The translations under genes and the position numbers were made by a program. Below the pieces are notes generated by a model. The model had not been told where the DNA came from, made no database searches, and was given only the letters and a program-made list of their open reading frames with translations. Shown here in pieces: positions 17,754-26,708 of a stretch of DNA of 64,000 nt (positions are counted from its first letter, which is position 1; every line of letters starts with the position of its first letter). Source of the DNA: Candidatus Zixiibacteriota bacterium (lineage in GTDB: Bacteria > Zixibacteria > MSB-5A5 > GN15 > JAAZOE01); contig JAGLON010000013.1 of the NCBI GenBank assembly GCA_023138975.1, positions 248,001-312,000 on the forward strand. Direction: 5' to 3'.

Positions 17754-19394
17754 GTGAAAAGCTATCTGTCTCTCGGCCTTATTTGTCTGTTCGTTTTAGG
17801 AACAGCATTATGTGCGGCTGGAAACCCAGTCATAAAAAATCAGCCGGTATCATTTGCCGCCGCAACTGATAATCAAAAGTACATTACCAACGGTGATTTG
17901 TTGATGTTTATTTCCAATCATGGCAACTGGGGAAGGGATATCTCCGGAGTCTGGGGTCATGATTACGGAACATACTATCCTTATCCGGGATTCCTGGATC
18001 AAATTATAGCCGGTACCTATACAAAGTCGCCCTATTATTGCGGCGGACTCTGGCTGGCAGCCATAGATTCTGCGACGGGCGATACTGTTGGCGCAGTATC
18101 GACTTATTCCGATGAATATACTCCGGGACCTATGTCGGGAGGAACGTTTATACCGGACGCACCCGAGTTTCATTCTTATCTTCTCTTCAGCGACAGCCTG
18201 GCCGTTAATCCTAATCAGGATTATCTGGATTATATACAGTATGCTGTTGCTCAAGGTGCTCCATATTCGATGTCGGGAAGTGACACTTTACCGGTAATGA
18301 TGGGTGATGAGATGATTTGGTCGATATACAATGACGCCAATGCCGCCCTGCATACTCACAATGCCGGTCAGACGGCTCTACTAGGGATTGAAATTAAGCA
18401 AACAACTTTCGGAAGCAATATAGTAAATTCTCTCAATGCGGTCTTTTTCCGTTTCCGTATTTTTAATAACGGCAGCAAAGTATTAAAAGAGACTCAAATC
18501 ACATTCTGGTCAGATCCGGACATGGGAAACAGAGAGGATGACTTTGTCGGTTGTGATACGACTCTTGAACTCGGATATGTTTATAACGCCGACGATGACG
18601 ATACTCAATACGGAACAGCTCCTCCGGCAATCGGAGCGATACTGCTGCAAGGGCCAATGGTTGCAACCGGCAATGATGCTGATACTGCGAAAATGTGGGG
18701 GCAGTCGTACGCCGGTTTTTCTCAGATGGATATGACGAGCAGTATGTCATATGTTAACGGTGCCGATCCTGCCAATATAACAGAAGTTTATAACTTGATG
18801 AACGGTACTACCGCCAGCGGCGCACCATATGTATATGACAGTCACAACCTTAAGTTTAAATACTCGGGGAATCCTCTCGACGGTACCGGGGATTTGGATA
18901 TAGTTCAAACGGACAAAAAATTCTTAGTGACAACGGGACCAATTGATTTGCGCCCTGGTGATTCGACCGAGCTTTATTTTGTCATTACAGTTGCAAACGG
19001 AGCGGATAATCTGGACGCATTTTCTAATCTACTCCAAAATGCATCTTATTTACATGAGTTTTACGGAAATGATTTTCAAAGTCCAATGGACGCGGATAAT
19101 GAATTCACTGTTCCTCAATTACTTAGCCTTGAACAGAACTTTCCAAATCCGTTCAATCCTGAAACGACTATTAGGTTCGCACTCAATCGGAGCGGTTTGG
19201 CTGAGTTGAATATTTTTAATATTCTTGGTGAGTTGGTTGCATCGCCAATAAATCGGCAAATGACTGCCGGACCGCATCAGGTAATCTGGGATGGCAGAGA
19301 TAAAAATGGAAACGAACTGGCTTCGGGCATCTACTTCTACCGATTGAAATCGGGTAGTATAACCGAAACAAAAAAGATGATACTCCTAAAATAA
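17754..19394 (+). CDS. Exported surface protein with C-terminal FlgD-Ig/T9SS-like domain
   Basis: The GTG at 17754 follows GGGAGG with a 5-base spacer and begins a signal peptide (VKSYLSLGLICLFVLGTALCAAG). An earlier in-frame GTG at 17748 overlaps the ribosome site and is less likely. About 430 residues without a recognised family follow, rich in Asp, Gly, Tyr and Asn. Residues about 455-546 form a FlgD-type Ig-like or T9SS type A sorting-like domain: LEQNFPNPFNPETTI, then LNIFNILGELV, VIWDGRDKNGNELASGIYFY and a final KKMILLK. Such tails are common on secreted proteins of FCB bacteria. The function of the main body is unknown; an extracellular place is inferred. Confidence 0.75.
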   Translation: MKSYLSLGLICLFVLGTALCAAGNPVIKNQPVSFAAATDNQKYITNGDLLMFISNHGNWGRDISGVWGHDYGTYYPYPGFLDQIIAGTYTKSPYYCGGLWLAAIDSATGDTVGAVSTYSDEYTPGPMSGGTFIPDAPEFHSYLLFSDSLAVNPNQDYLDYIQYAVAQGAPYSMSGSDTLPVMMGDEMIWSIYNDANAALHTHNAGQTALLGIEIKQTTFGSNIVNSLNAVFFRFRIFNNGSKVLKETQITFWSDPDMGNREDDFVGCDTTLELGYVYNADDDDTQYGTAPPAIGAILLQGPMVATGNDADTAKMWGQSYAGFSQMDMTSSMSYVNGADPANITEVYNLMNGTTASGAPYVYDSHNLKFKYSGNPLDGTGDLDIVQTDKKFLVTTGPIDLRPGDSTELYFVITVANGADNLDAFSNLLQNASYLHEFYGNDFQSPMDADNEFTVPQLLSLEQNFPNPFNPETTIRFALNRSGLAELNIFNILGELVASPINRQMTAGPHQVIWDGRDKNGNELASGIYFYRLKSGSITETKKMILLK

Positions 19395-19402
19395 GGATAT
19401 CT

Positions 19403-19439
19403 AAAAAGAATAAGGCCGGAGGGGCAATCCGGCCTTATT
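19403..19439. terminator. Terminator between convergent genes
   Basis: AATAAGGCCGGA (19409-19420) and TCCGGCCTTATT (19428-19439) form a perfect 12-bp stem with a 7-base loop. The better T-tract (TTCTTTTTAG) follows on the minus strand; on the plus strand only TTATT within the stem is available. Confidence 0.75.
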
Positions 19440-19488
19440 GGGGATGAGAGAGGAGGGTATAGAAAGTTTTTACTAAATTCTTGTTGGA

Positions 19489-20331
19489 CTAAATCTCCTC
19501 GTTATCCCCATCGGGATGTGACGAGTCTTTATCTTCATCTATATCATTATCTGAGTTACTATCTTTTTCATCGCCAAAGAAGTTGGTCATTTTGGTGCCG
19601 TTGATATATTCGGTTGAGTCGGCATCCGATACCGACATCAACCGTTTCGTCACTTCGCTAATTTGTCTGGCCGACTCTTCTATTACAGTCAAACGGCGCA
19701 GAATATCTTCCGGCAGCTCTTGATGTTTCAAGCTAAGAAGCTGCAAATTACCCATCAGTGCAGTGAGGGGATTATTTATATAATGATTGACAGCGACCGC
19801 TATTTCTACCTGAGCCGCATTGCGTTCTTCATCAATCTTCTTTTTCATTTCTTCTTCGGTAGCGCCTTCGGATTTACGGCCCGAAGCCAAAGCCAGAGCC
19901 GAAGCTAATGACCGTAAAAACTCGTCCGATTCATATAAACGAGCACGACCGTATTTGATACCAATAATGGCACCGAACTGAAGACCTCCGATTTCGACGG
20001 GAAGACTGAAGACTGATTTGGTCTCTTCCCCGCCAAGTTCAAAATATGCAGCTCCAAGTTTGTAATCATTTCGAAGTGTCAAAAGAATTGAGTCTTCAGT
20101 TTCCATGAGAATTTCACGGTCGGCAGCTTTGGGAGCTTCAACTGATTTAGTAATCACGTTCCGATCATTATCCCATAATATCAAAGCCCCTGACGCCAGA
20201 TCGAGATACTCGATTGCGGCGGCTAAACCCTTACGGGCCACCAGGTCAATGACCATGCCTTCAGTCGCCGACAGGACAACATCAGCCAAGGCTTTATACC
20301 GGAGGCTATCTTTTGAACGTGAGTTTTTCAT
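19489..20331 (-). CDS. GAF-like protein with histidine-kinase acceptor helix but no ATPase domain
   Basis: The 280-residue protein is cytoplasmic (no signal peptide). Residues about 15-150 look like a GAF sensor domain. Residues about 160-235 match the dimerisation/phospho-acceptor region of histidine kinases, with H183 in VNHYINNPLTALMGNLQLL, which resembles the usual H-E-[IL]-x-N-P-L box but has Tyr after His. No N, G1 or G2 boxes of an ATPase domain follow; the protein ends in an acidic tail of about 30 residues. It could be an acceptor phosphorylated by another kinase, or a degenerate kinase. The ATG lacks a clear ribosome site. It is monocistronic and convergent with the surface-protein gene. 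Confidence 0.65.
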   Translation of the reverse strand: MKNSRSKDSLRYKALADVVLSATEGMVIDLVARKGLAAAIEYLDLASGALILWDNDRNVITKSVEAPKAADREILMETEDSILLTLRNDYKLGAAYFELGGEETKSVFSLPVEIGGLQFGAIIGIKYGRARLYESDEFLRSLASALALASGRKSEGATEEEMKKKIDEERNAAQVEIAVAVNHYINNPLTALMGNLQLLSLKHQELPEDILRRLTVIEESARQISEVTKRLMSVSDADSTEYINGTKMTNFFGDEKDSNSDNDIDEDKDSSHPDGDNEEI

Positions 20332-20367
20332 ACTTGATATTTAATTGAGCAAACGCTATGCCTTTTT

Positions 20368-20381
20368 CGGATAATTATCCG
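20368..20381. promoter_or_regulatory. 14-bp palindrome upstream of the GAF gene
   Basis: CGGATAATTATCCG is a perfect palindrome 37-50 bases before the GAF gene's ATG. It could be a regulator site; nothing further supports this. Confidence 0.25.
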
Positions 20382-20520
20382 GATATGTAAAATGAAGTAA
20401 TGGTACCGTCTACGGCTCTCGCCTTCATACCCTAACTCCTGCTCAATATTATACTTAGATTACTCGAAAGATGCTCGGATTTTTTTATCTTTTTTTTGTA
20501 TAAATTCTGCACAATGGTTT

Positions 20521-20538
20521 TATGAAAAGCTTTTCATA
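20521..20538. promoter_or_regulatory. 18-bp palindrome upstream of purF promoter
   Basis: TATGAAAAGCTTTTCATA is a perfect inverted repeat ending 31 bases before the -35 box of purF. A dimeric regulator could bind it; the regulator is unknown. Confidence 0.35.
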
Positions 20539-20569
20539 TATCCTGCATCAGAATATGTTATTGAAGTAC

Positions 20570-20598
20570 TTGACAGACATCAAAAATCTATGTAAAAT
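20570..20598 (+). promoter_or_regulatory. purF promoter
   Basis: Consensus TTGACA (20570-20575), a 17-base spacer and TAAAAT (20593-20598). The start codon of purF lies 27 bases after the -10 box and is preceded by AGGGAGACGGG. Confidence 0.75.
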
Positions 20599-20625
20599 TA
20601 GGGTTTTCTGGTAGGGAGACGGGAA

Positions 20626-22029
20626 ATGGCCGAAGGAATGATTCATGATAAGTGCGGTGTGTTTGGAATTTTCGGCACGCGCAAAGCATCGGAGTTGGCC
20701 TATTTCGGACTTTATTCGCTACAGCATCGTGGACAGGAATCTGCCGGGATAGTCTCATCCCATAAAGGAAAACTTCATCTATACAAGGGTATGGGCGAGG
20801 TTTCCGATGTTTTTTCAGATAAAACAGTTTTCAGCCGCCTTAAAGGGAAGATAGCGGTAGGTCATACCAGGTATTCTACAACCGGCGCCAGTTCCATTAC
20901 GAATATCCAGCCATTTGTAATCACCAGTCGTGATAAAATGCTGGCAGTGGCCCATAACGGTAATTTGACAAATTCAATCCCTCTCAAGAATAAGCTCGAA
21001 GAGCGCGGTTCTATTTTCCAAACAACCTCTGATTCGGAAATCATCCTGCATTTAGTGGCTCGATCAAAAGCTACGACCACCTTTGGTAAAATTTGCGAAG
21101 CCGTAAAAAATCTTCAGGGAGCTTTTTGCTACTTATTCTGCACTGAAGATAGCATTATCGCTGTTCGTGACCCCTGGGGTTTCCGTCCTTTGGCATTAGG
21201 CAAATTAAACGGCCATTGGGTAGTTGCTTCCGAGACCTGCGCCTTCGATATTATCGGAGCCAAATATGTGAGGGATATTGAACCGGGTGAAGTATTAGAG
21301 ATTAGCGAAAATGGCCTGCAAACCGAATTCCCACAGAAAAAGAAAAAACAGTCTTCCTGTATTTTTGAGTATATTTATTTTTCCCGGCCCGATTCTGTTA
21401 TCTTTGGAGAGAATGTCGATAAAGTCCGCCGTCGCTTAGGTCGCCTTCTGGCTCGCGAACATCCAGTGGAAGCTGATATTGTTATCGGAATTCCTGATTC
21501 GGCCAATACCGCCGCCCTCGGTTTTTCCGAGCAATCCGGTATTCGATTTGAAATTGGGCTGATCAGGAACCATTATGTGGGCCGTTCATTTATTGATCCC
21601 GAACAAAAAATCCGTGATCTTGACGTCAAAATTAAATTCAATCCGGTTAAAGGCGTTATTGAGGGTCAACGGGTTGTTTTGGTTGATGATTCTATCGTTC
21701 GAGGAACAACTTCAAAGAAACTGGTTCAGATGGTTCGTAACGCCGGAGCCAAGGAAGTACATTTCCGGGTTTCATCGCCTCCAATAATTGCGCCCTGCTT
21801 TTTTGGTATCGATATGCCTACCCGGGAGGAGTTCATCGCCAATCAAAAATCTATCGAGGAAATCCGACAGTACCTCAAAGTAGAATCTCTCGGTTACCTT
21901 TCGGTTGATGGAATGCTGGCTATGCCGTCACTGCCTCATAATAACTTCTGTGTCGGGTGTTTTACCAATAAATATCCACTTGGTGTCGGCGAATCGGGAA
22001 AACAAAAGAATAAATTACGCTTAGGCTGA
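20626..22029 (+). CDS. purF: Amidophosphoribosyltransferase (Fe-S type)
   Basis: The 467-residue enzyme catalyses the first committed step of purine synthesis: PRPP and glutamine give phosphoribosylamine. Cys10 (HDKCGVFGIF) is the N-terminal nucleophile once a nine-residue propeptide is removed. The glutaminase domain continues through LQHRGQESAG and AHNGNL. The PRPP-binding motif is VVLVDDSIVRGTTS (about 350-363). Four cysteines match the 4Fe-4S ligands of the Bacillus enzyme: SSCIFEY, SPPIIAPCF, and the pair in NFCVGCF. So this is the oxygen-sensitive Fe-S type, which needs cluster delivery. The ATG is supported by the promoter and ribosome site. No other pur gene is adjacent. Confidence 0.95.
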   Translation: MAEGMIHDKCGVFGIFGTRKASELAYFGLYSLQHRGQESAGIVSSHKGKLHLYKGMGEVSDVFSDKTVFSRLKGKIAVGHTRYSTTGASSITNIQPFVITSRDKMLAVAHNGNLTNSIPLKNKLEERGSIFQTTSDSEIILHLVARSKATTTFGKICEAVKNLQGAFCYLFCTEDSIIAVRDPWGFRPLALGKLNGHWVVASETCAFDIIGAKYVRDIEPGEVLEISENGLQTEFPQKKKKQSSCIFEYIYFSRPDSVIFGENVDKVRRRLGRLLAREHPVEADIVIGIPDSANTAALGFSEQSGIRFEIGLIRNHYVGRSFIDPEQKIRDLDVKIKFNPVKGVIEGQRVVLVDDSIVRGTTSKKLVQMVRNAGAKEVHFRVSSPPIIAPCFFGIDMPTREEFIANQKSIEEIRQYLKVESLGYLSVDGMLAMPSLPHNNFCVGCFTNKYPLGVGESGKQKNKLRLG

Positions 22030-22084
22030 TTTTCCTCCAATAAATCCGACTCTCTACCGATATAATAGGCAAACAGACAAGTGT

Positions 22085-22112
22085 TTGACAAAACGCCGCT
22101 TTGCCGTATATT
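22085..22112 (+). promoter_or_regulatory. Promoter of the dockerin subtilase gene
   Basis: Consensus TTGACA (22085-22090), a 16-base spacer and TATATT (22107-22112), about 52 bases before the ATG at 22165. Confidence 0.65.
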
Positions 22113-22164
22113 TAGTGTAGTGTAATTATTCTCACCGCTTGTCTCGCCTAGCGTGGAGTCATGT

Positions 22165-24900
22165 ATGCAGTTTAAAAGAGTCTTACTTATAGCGCTCGCT
22201 TGCTTAACCCTGTCAGCAGCTTCTGCTATGACTGTAAAAAAGACTCAAGAGAGTATTCCAGCAGAAAACAACTCAACTTTTCTCAAGGCTCGATCCTTAC
22301 CGGTGAAGCCGAGTACTATTTCCATCAGTCCTGAAGCACAAATTGACTACGTTGTTGTAAAAATGGTTCAGGGGACACGCCTGCGAACAACATCAGCCGG
22401 ACTTATATCCCTCGGTGGAAAAGACATCCTTGGAGCAAAACAAATAGTAAGTGAAAAAGGCATACTTACGGTATCGCCGCTCTTTTCTGAAAATTCCGAA
22501 AGACTGGAGCGAAGGAAATATCTACTAGAGCGAAAATGTGGTCGCGAATTGGCCGATTTTAATAACTATTTCAGTATCCCGGTTAGCTCCCCGGCGGAAG
22601 CCGAAGAACTTGTCAATCGCCTGAATCAACTATCTGAGGTTGAAATCGCCTACCCTCGCCCCCGTTCGGTACTGGCTGTAGATATTTCTCCGCCGACCCC
22701 TACAATTGTTGACAGTCAAACTTATTTAACTCCCGGTCCTGAGGGAGTCGATGCTGAATATGGCTGGACAATTGCCGGAGGAGACGGCAGCGGTGTAACA
22801 ATTTGCGATATCGAAGGAGCCTGGAAACTCGACCATGAGGATATTGAGCTTCCTTCGGAAGCAGTAATGGGCGGCGACACCAGCTTGGGTATTGACTGGC
22901 GAAATCATGGCACAGCCACCATCGGAACTATGGTCGGCAAGGACAACGGGTATGGAGTTACCGGAATTGTTCCCGGTGCTGAAATGAAAATGGTTTCTCA
23001 TTATGGCCAGAATAGTGATGCCGATGCTATTATGACCGCCGTAGATAGTCTGGATGCAGGTGATGTTATTGTGATTGTTATTCAGACTCCGGGACCTCGC
23101 TATAACTTTCAGGTCCGCCCCGATCAGCTTGGATACGTCTGCATTGAGTACCATCAAGCGGAGTTTGACGCCATTCAATACGCCTGGGCCAAAGGCATTA
23201 TCGTCATCGAAGCGGCAGGTAATGGCGCAGAGAATTTCAATGATGCGATTTATGAAAATCGTTTTGATACAACCTTCAGAAACTCTCATGCCATAATAAT
23301 AGGAGCGGGAGCTCCTCCGTCAGGGAATTACGGTACCGACCGCAAAGTCCTCGATTTTTCCAACTATGGTCCCCGGGTGAATGTTCAGGGCTACGGCAGG
23401 GAAATTTACACCTGCGGCTATGGAGATGTATTTGACGGTGACGGTGACGAGCGACAGTTTTATACTGGGCTTTACGGTGGAACCTCCGGTGCGGCTCCGA
23501 TTGTGGCCGGAGCTGTGGCTTCGCTTCAGGGGATACATAAGAGTCGATACAGCGGTATGACAATGAGTTCTGATCGTATGCGGGACTTATTAATTGCCAC
23601 CGGAAATCCTCAGCAGGATTTCCCTACCTATCATATCGGTCCTCGTCCCGACATCCAAGCGGCTGACTCGGCCATGCCGGGACCGCTTGATTTGCAAATG
23701 CACCCGATATATCTCGATACCGCTATTGAAGTCGGTAGTCAGGTTTCTGTCCCTCTTACACTTCTAAATGGATCGAATACAAATTCTATTGATTTCCAAA
23801 TCACAGTCGCCGATAGTCTGGCAAAAATCCTCCAGAGCGAATGGCTTTCGGTCTCAACCAGTAGTGGAGTGATACCTCCTTCAGATTCTATTATCATTGA
23901 TGTCATACTTGATGCGTCGATAATAGAGGATCGGACATGGACATACAAAGGAGTTCTGGAAGTTGAGTTTGGTATCTCCGGCAGCGGATTAGATGAAAAA
24001 TCTTACTTCCCGGTTTACCTTGCTGTACCCTGCGGCGACACAACCTATTCGTTCTCGGCATCTTTTCAACCCGATGGACCGGAATTCGACTGGTATGATT
24101 TAACAGCCATAGGATTGGAGATCCCAACCTACTCATGGTACACTACTGGAGATCAGAGCGATTCCTTAGATGACGGTACCGCCGGGCCTTACTTAATCGG
24201 TTTTGATTTCCCTTTTTATGACACGACTTACAATTATGTATATATCGGTGTCAACGGTGGGGTATCATTTACTGAGGAAAACATCAATGTCAATGGTATG
24301 TTCAGTGATATAGATATTCCCAATCCACCGTTTTCAACCTTAATTGCTCCGTTTTGGAATGACCTTGATATTGGCTCTACGACCGGTCACGGATCAGTCT
24401 ATTTTTACCGTCTAATTCGAAATGAAGGTTTTGTCATTCAATACAATCAAGTCGGTCGTTATGGACATGACGACGATACGCTAACAACGTTTCAGGTAAT
24501 TCTATATCGAAACGGTAATGTTAAATTTCAGTATTTATCAGTCGGAAGTTATGATTTGGCCGATTCAGCGGTAATATCGATATCAGAATATGACTGCCAG
24601 TCTCACCCCTTTTTTATCAGATCGAATCCTCCGGAAAACATTGTTACCGATTCAAGCGCCGTTTTATACGATTACATCCATGTGATTTGGGAGATGGCCG
24701 GCGACGCCAATTATGATGGTCAGGTAAACGTCGGCGACGCGGTTTATATAATCAACTACGTTTTTCGAGGCGGACCTCCACCTCAGAAAATGGCCGAGGG
24801 AGACGCCAATTGTGATGGCGACGTTAATATCGGTGATGCAGTGTATATTATCAATTATGTCTTTAGAGGCGGCACAGAGCCATGCCTGTACGAGCTGTAA
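22165..24900 (+). CDS. Secreted subtilisin-like (S8) protease with C-terminal dockerin-type repeats
   Basis: The ATG at 22165 follows GTGGAG and begins a signal peptide (MQFKRVLLIALACLTLSAASA); a GTG four codons earlier overlaps the ribosome site. Numbering from the ATG, the catalytic triad is D215 (TICDIEGAW), H248 (RNHGTAT) and S441 (GGTSGAAP), with oxyanion Asn353 (AAGNG). A propeptide-like region precedes it. Residues about 500-840 hold beta-rich modules, including a domain with YIGVNGGVSF and LIAPFWNDLD. The C-terminus carries two EF-hand-like dockerin repeats, GDANYDGQVNVGDAVYIINY and GDANCDGDVNIGDAVYIINY. It is an extracellular endopeptidase; the repeats may bind calcium and a cohesin-type partner, but none is seen here. 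Confidence 0.9.
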   Translation: MQFKRVLLIALACLTLSAASAMTVKKTQESIPAENNSTFLKARSLPVKPSTISISPEAQIDYVVVKMVQGTRLRTTSAGLISLGGKDILGAKQIVSEKGILTVSPLFSENSERLERRKYLLERKCGRELADFNNYFSIPVSSPAEAEELVNRLNQLSEVEIAYPRPRSVLAVDISPPTPTIVDSQTYLTPGPEGVDAEYGWTIAGGDGSGVTICDIEGAWKLDHEDIELPSEAVMGGDTSLGIDWRNHGTATIGTMVGKDNGYGVTGIVPGAEMKMVSHYGQNSDADAIMTAVDSLDAGDVIVIVIQTPGPRYNFQVRPDQLGYVCIEYHQAEFDAIQYAWAKGIIVIEAAGNGAENFNDAIYENRFDTTFRNSHAIIIGAGAPPSGNYGTDRKVLDFSNYGPRVNVQGYGREIYTCGYGDVFDGDGDERQFYTGLYGGTSGAAPIVAGAVASLQGIHKSRYSGMTMSSDRMRDLLIATGNPQQDFPTYHIGPRPDIQAADSAMPGPLDLQMHPIYLDTAIEVGSQVSVPLTLLNGSNTNSIDFQITVADSLAKILQSEWLSVSTSSGVIPPSDSIIIDVILDASIIEDRTWTYKGVLEVEFGISGSGLDEKSYFPVYLAVPCGDTTYSFSASFQPDGPEFDWYDLTAIGLEIPTYSWYTTGDQSDSLDDGTAGPYLIGFDFPFYDTTYNYVYIGVNGGVSFTEENINVNGMFSDIDIPNPPFSTLIAPFWNDLDIGSTTGHGSVYFYRLIRNEGFVIQYNQVGRYGHDDDTLTTFQVILYRNGNVKFQYLSVGSYDLADSAVISISEYDCQSHPFFIRSNPPENIVTDSSAVLYDYIHVIWEMAGDANYDGQVNVGDAVYIINYVFRGGPPPQKMAEGDANCDGDVNIGDAVYIINYVFRGGTEPCLYEL

Positions 24901-24981
24901 GGGTTGTAGGCCGGATTTAAAACACACTTAACCCTTATAAATTTCATTACTAGTTTTAACAAAGTAAAAAAAACGGATTGT

Positions 24982-26436
24982 TTACATCATCATCAGGCCG
25001 GAAGCGGCTGCTAATTTCAGGAAATAGTTCGGGAATAATCCCAAGCCCAGTGCTCCAACTGAAGTTATAATTATCGCCACAACCATAAGCGGTCCCAGAG
25101 TCAACTGCACAGCACTCGACTCCTCACCCTCGGCCTTTTCAAAAAATGCCGCCTTAATCGGGCGCAGATAATAATAAACCGAGATGAGCGAGTTCATTAC
25201 TGCCGCAACGACAAGCCACACCAGATTGGCTTTGATGGCTGCGGAGAAAATATAGAATTTGCCAATAAACCCGGCAGTCGGAGGAAATCCGGCCAGCGAG
25301 AACATAAACAGGGCTAAGAAAACGGCCAGCCAGGGATGACGCGAGGCAAGGCCTTTATAGGTATCGATATGATTGGTTCCGGTTTTATTTTCAACGATAG
25401 TAACTATAGCAAAGGCGCCCATATTAAAGAAACTATAAGCTAAAAGATAAAACAACGCCGCTGAGACCGCTTCACTGCTTCCTGCTGTTAACGCTAACAT
25501 CAGATAGCCGGCGTGAGCAATAGATGAATAGGCCAGCATACGTTTTACGTCGTTTTGCATGAGGGCGAAGATGTTTCCAGTGGCCATGGTCAGGAAAGCC
25601 AGTATCCAGAATATTATTGTAAATGACTCGTACACTCCGCCGAATCCGATAATGAAGATTCTCAATAAAACAGCAATTCCAGCCGCTTTAGGACCAATCG
25701 AGAAAAAGGCGGTAACCGGAGTCGGAGCGCCTTGATAAACATCCGGCACCCACATATGAAATGGGAAAGCGGCAATTTTGAAGGCAAAACCAATTAATAT
25801 CAGTGCGGCTCCAATAATAAGATACAGCTCGTTCTTTTGGAGAGCGATACCGGTTGACATAAAAATCTTTGACAAATCGGTGGTACCTGTTCCACCGTAA
25901 ACTAAGGCAATTCCGTAGAGTAAAAAGGCCGAAGCAAAGGCTCCCATGAAGAAATACTTTGCGGCCGATTCGGTTGATTTGACATCGTCTTTGAAGAATC
26001 CCGCTAAAACATAAAGCGGAAGCGACATTATCTCAAGCCCGATGAAGATAACCATCAGGTTTGAAGATGACACCATGAACATCATGCCGGAGGTCGAAAT
26101 CAGCATCATCGCATAATATTCCGGCCTGTCCATACCCCGTTTGACGAGATAATCACGGGAAAGCATAACCGCTCCGCCACAAGTAATCAAGAAAATGACT
26201 TTACTGAAAAGACAGAAGTTATCGCACGTAACCATGCCAAAATAGCCGGTCTGCTGATGATTCCACATCGCATAAATAAAATAGAGCGACACAGCGACCG
26301 AAGCGAGCGATATAATCGATGAGATTATCCGCTGTTTGGCAAGCGGAACAATAGTTAACAGCAGAAACGACGCAATAAGCAGCGAAATTTCCGGCAGAAC
26401 AATATTAATATTTATGGCAGCGTCTAACTGCGGCAT
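24982..26436 (-). CDS. nuoN: NADH-quinone oxidoreductase subunit N
   Basis: One of the three antiporter-like membrane subunits of complex I that couple quinone reduction to proton transfer. About 14 hydrophobic helices are visible. Typical segments are LIGFAFKIAAFPFHMWVPDVYQGAPTPVTAFFS (about 230-260, holding the key lysine of the family) and KRMLAYSSIAHAGY. Residue count is 484 from the ATG at 26436, which has GGAG 6 bases upstream; a TTG two codons earlier is less likely. It is the last gene of the nuo operon, convergent with the subtilase. In the 81-base gap an imperfect hairpin at 24898-24937 (TAAGGGTT/AACCCTTA) has no good T-tract. Confidence 0.97.
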   Translation of the reverse strand: MPQLDAAININIVLPEISLLIASFLLLTIVPLAKQRIISSIISLASVAVSLYFIYAMWNHQQTGYFGMVTCDNFCLFSKVIFLITCGGAVMLSRDYLVKRGMDRPEYYAMMLISTSGMMFMVSSSNLMVIFIGLEIMSLPLYVLAGFFKDDVKSTESAAKYFFMGAFASAFLLYGIALVYGGTGTTDLSKIFMSTGIALQKNELYLIIGAALILIGFAFKIAAFPFHMWVPDVYQGAPTPVTAFFSIGPKAAGIAVLLRIFIIGFGGVYESFTIIFWILAFLTMATGNIFALMQNDVKRMLAYSSIAHAGYLMLALTAGSSEAVSAALFYLLAYSFFNMGAFAIVTIVENKTGTNHIDTYKGLASRHPWLAVFLALFMFSLAGFPPTAGFIGKFYIFSAAIKANLVWLVVAAVMNSLISVYYYLRPIKAAFFEKAEGEESSAVQLTLGPLMVVAIIITSVGALGLGLFPNYFLKLAAASGLMMM

Positions 26437-26495
26437 ATGCAACTCCGTGTCTTTTCACACAGTCGACGGCACACGGCCGTCATTTATTAAAAACC

Positions 26496-26708
26496 TCAGC
26501 CTCCACCCCAACCGATTTTCACCTCACCACTGTCAATTATTACCGGCACGATTTTTTCACCGTTTGACAGTTTAAGAAGTTCTTCCTGGGCGGCAGGATT
26601 GCCAATAACATTGATTTCCTCAAAACTAACATCGTTGCCGCTAAAATGCTCCTTGGCGGCGGCGCAGTAGGGGCAACCCGGTTTCGTAAATATTCTCACA
26701 TCAGACAT
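26496..26708 (-). CDS. Small glutaredoxin-like protein inside the nuo operon
   Basis: The 70-residue protein starts MSDVRIFTKPGCPYC, placing the redox pair at C12 and C15. The thioredoxin-fold cis-proline region is VPVI (about 54-57), and the end is an unusual GWGGG. This is shorter than classical glutaredoxins (about 80-85 residues). It would reduce or glutathionylate disulfides or handle thiol redox in the cytoplasm. It sits between nuoM and nuoN; its ATG overlaps the nuoM stop by one base (TAATG), so it is translated with complex I. A complex-I-related role is an inference from position only. Confidence 0.8.
   Translation of the reverse strand: MSDVRIFTKPGCPYCAAAKEHFSGNDVSFEEINVIGNPAAQEELLKLSNGEKIVPVIIDSGEVKIGWGGG

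Noticed and set aside
17754-19394. Assigning a working type IX secretion system from the C-terminal domain
   Set aside because: The tail resembles FlgD-Ig/T9SS sorting domains, but no Por/Spr secretion gene occurs here and such tails occur without T9SS in related phyla.
22726-23289. 187-residue minus-strand open frame
   Set aside because: It lies within the S8 protease gene, with no family pattern or ribosome site.
24898-24937. Terminator between the subtilase and nuoN
   Set aside because: The TAAGGGTT/AACCCTTA stem has a loop of about 24 bases and no T-tract, so it is too weak to call.
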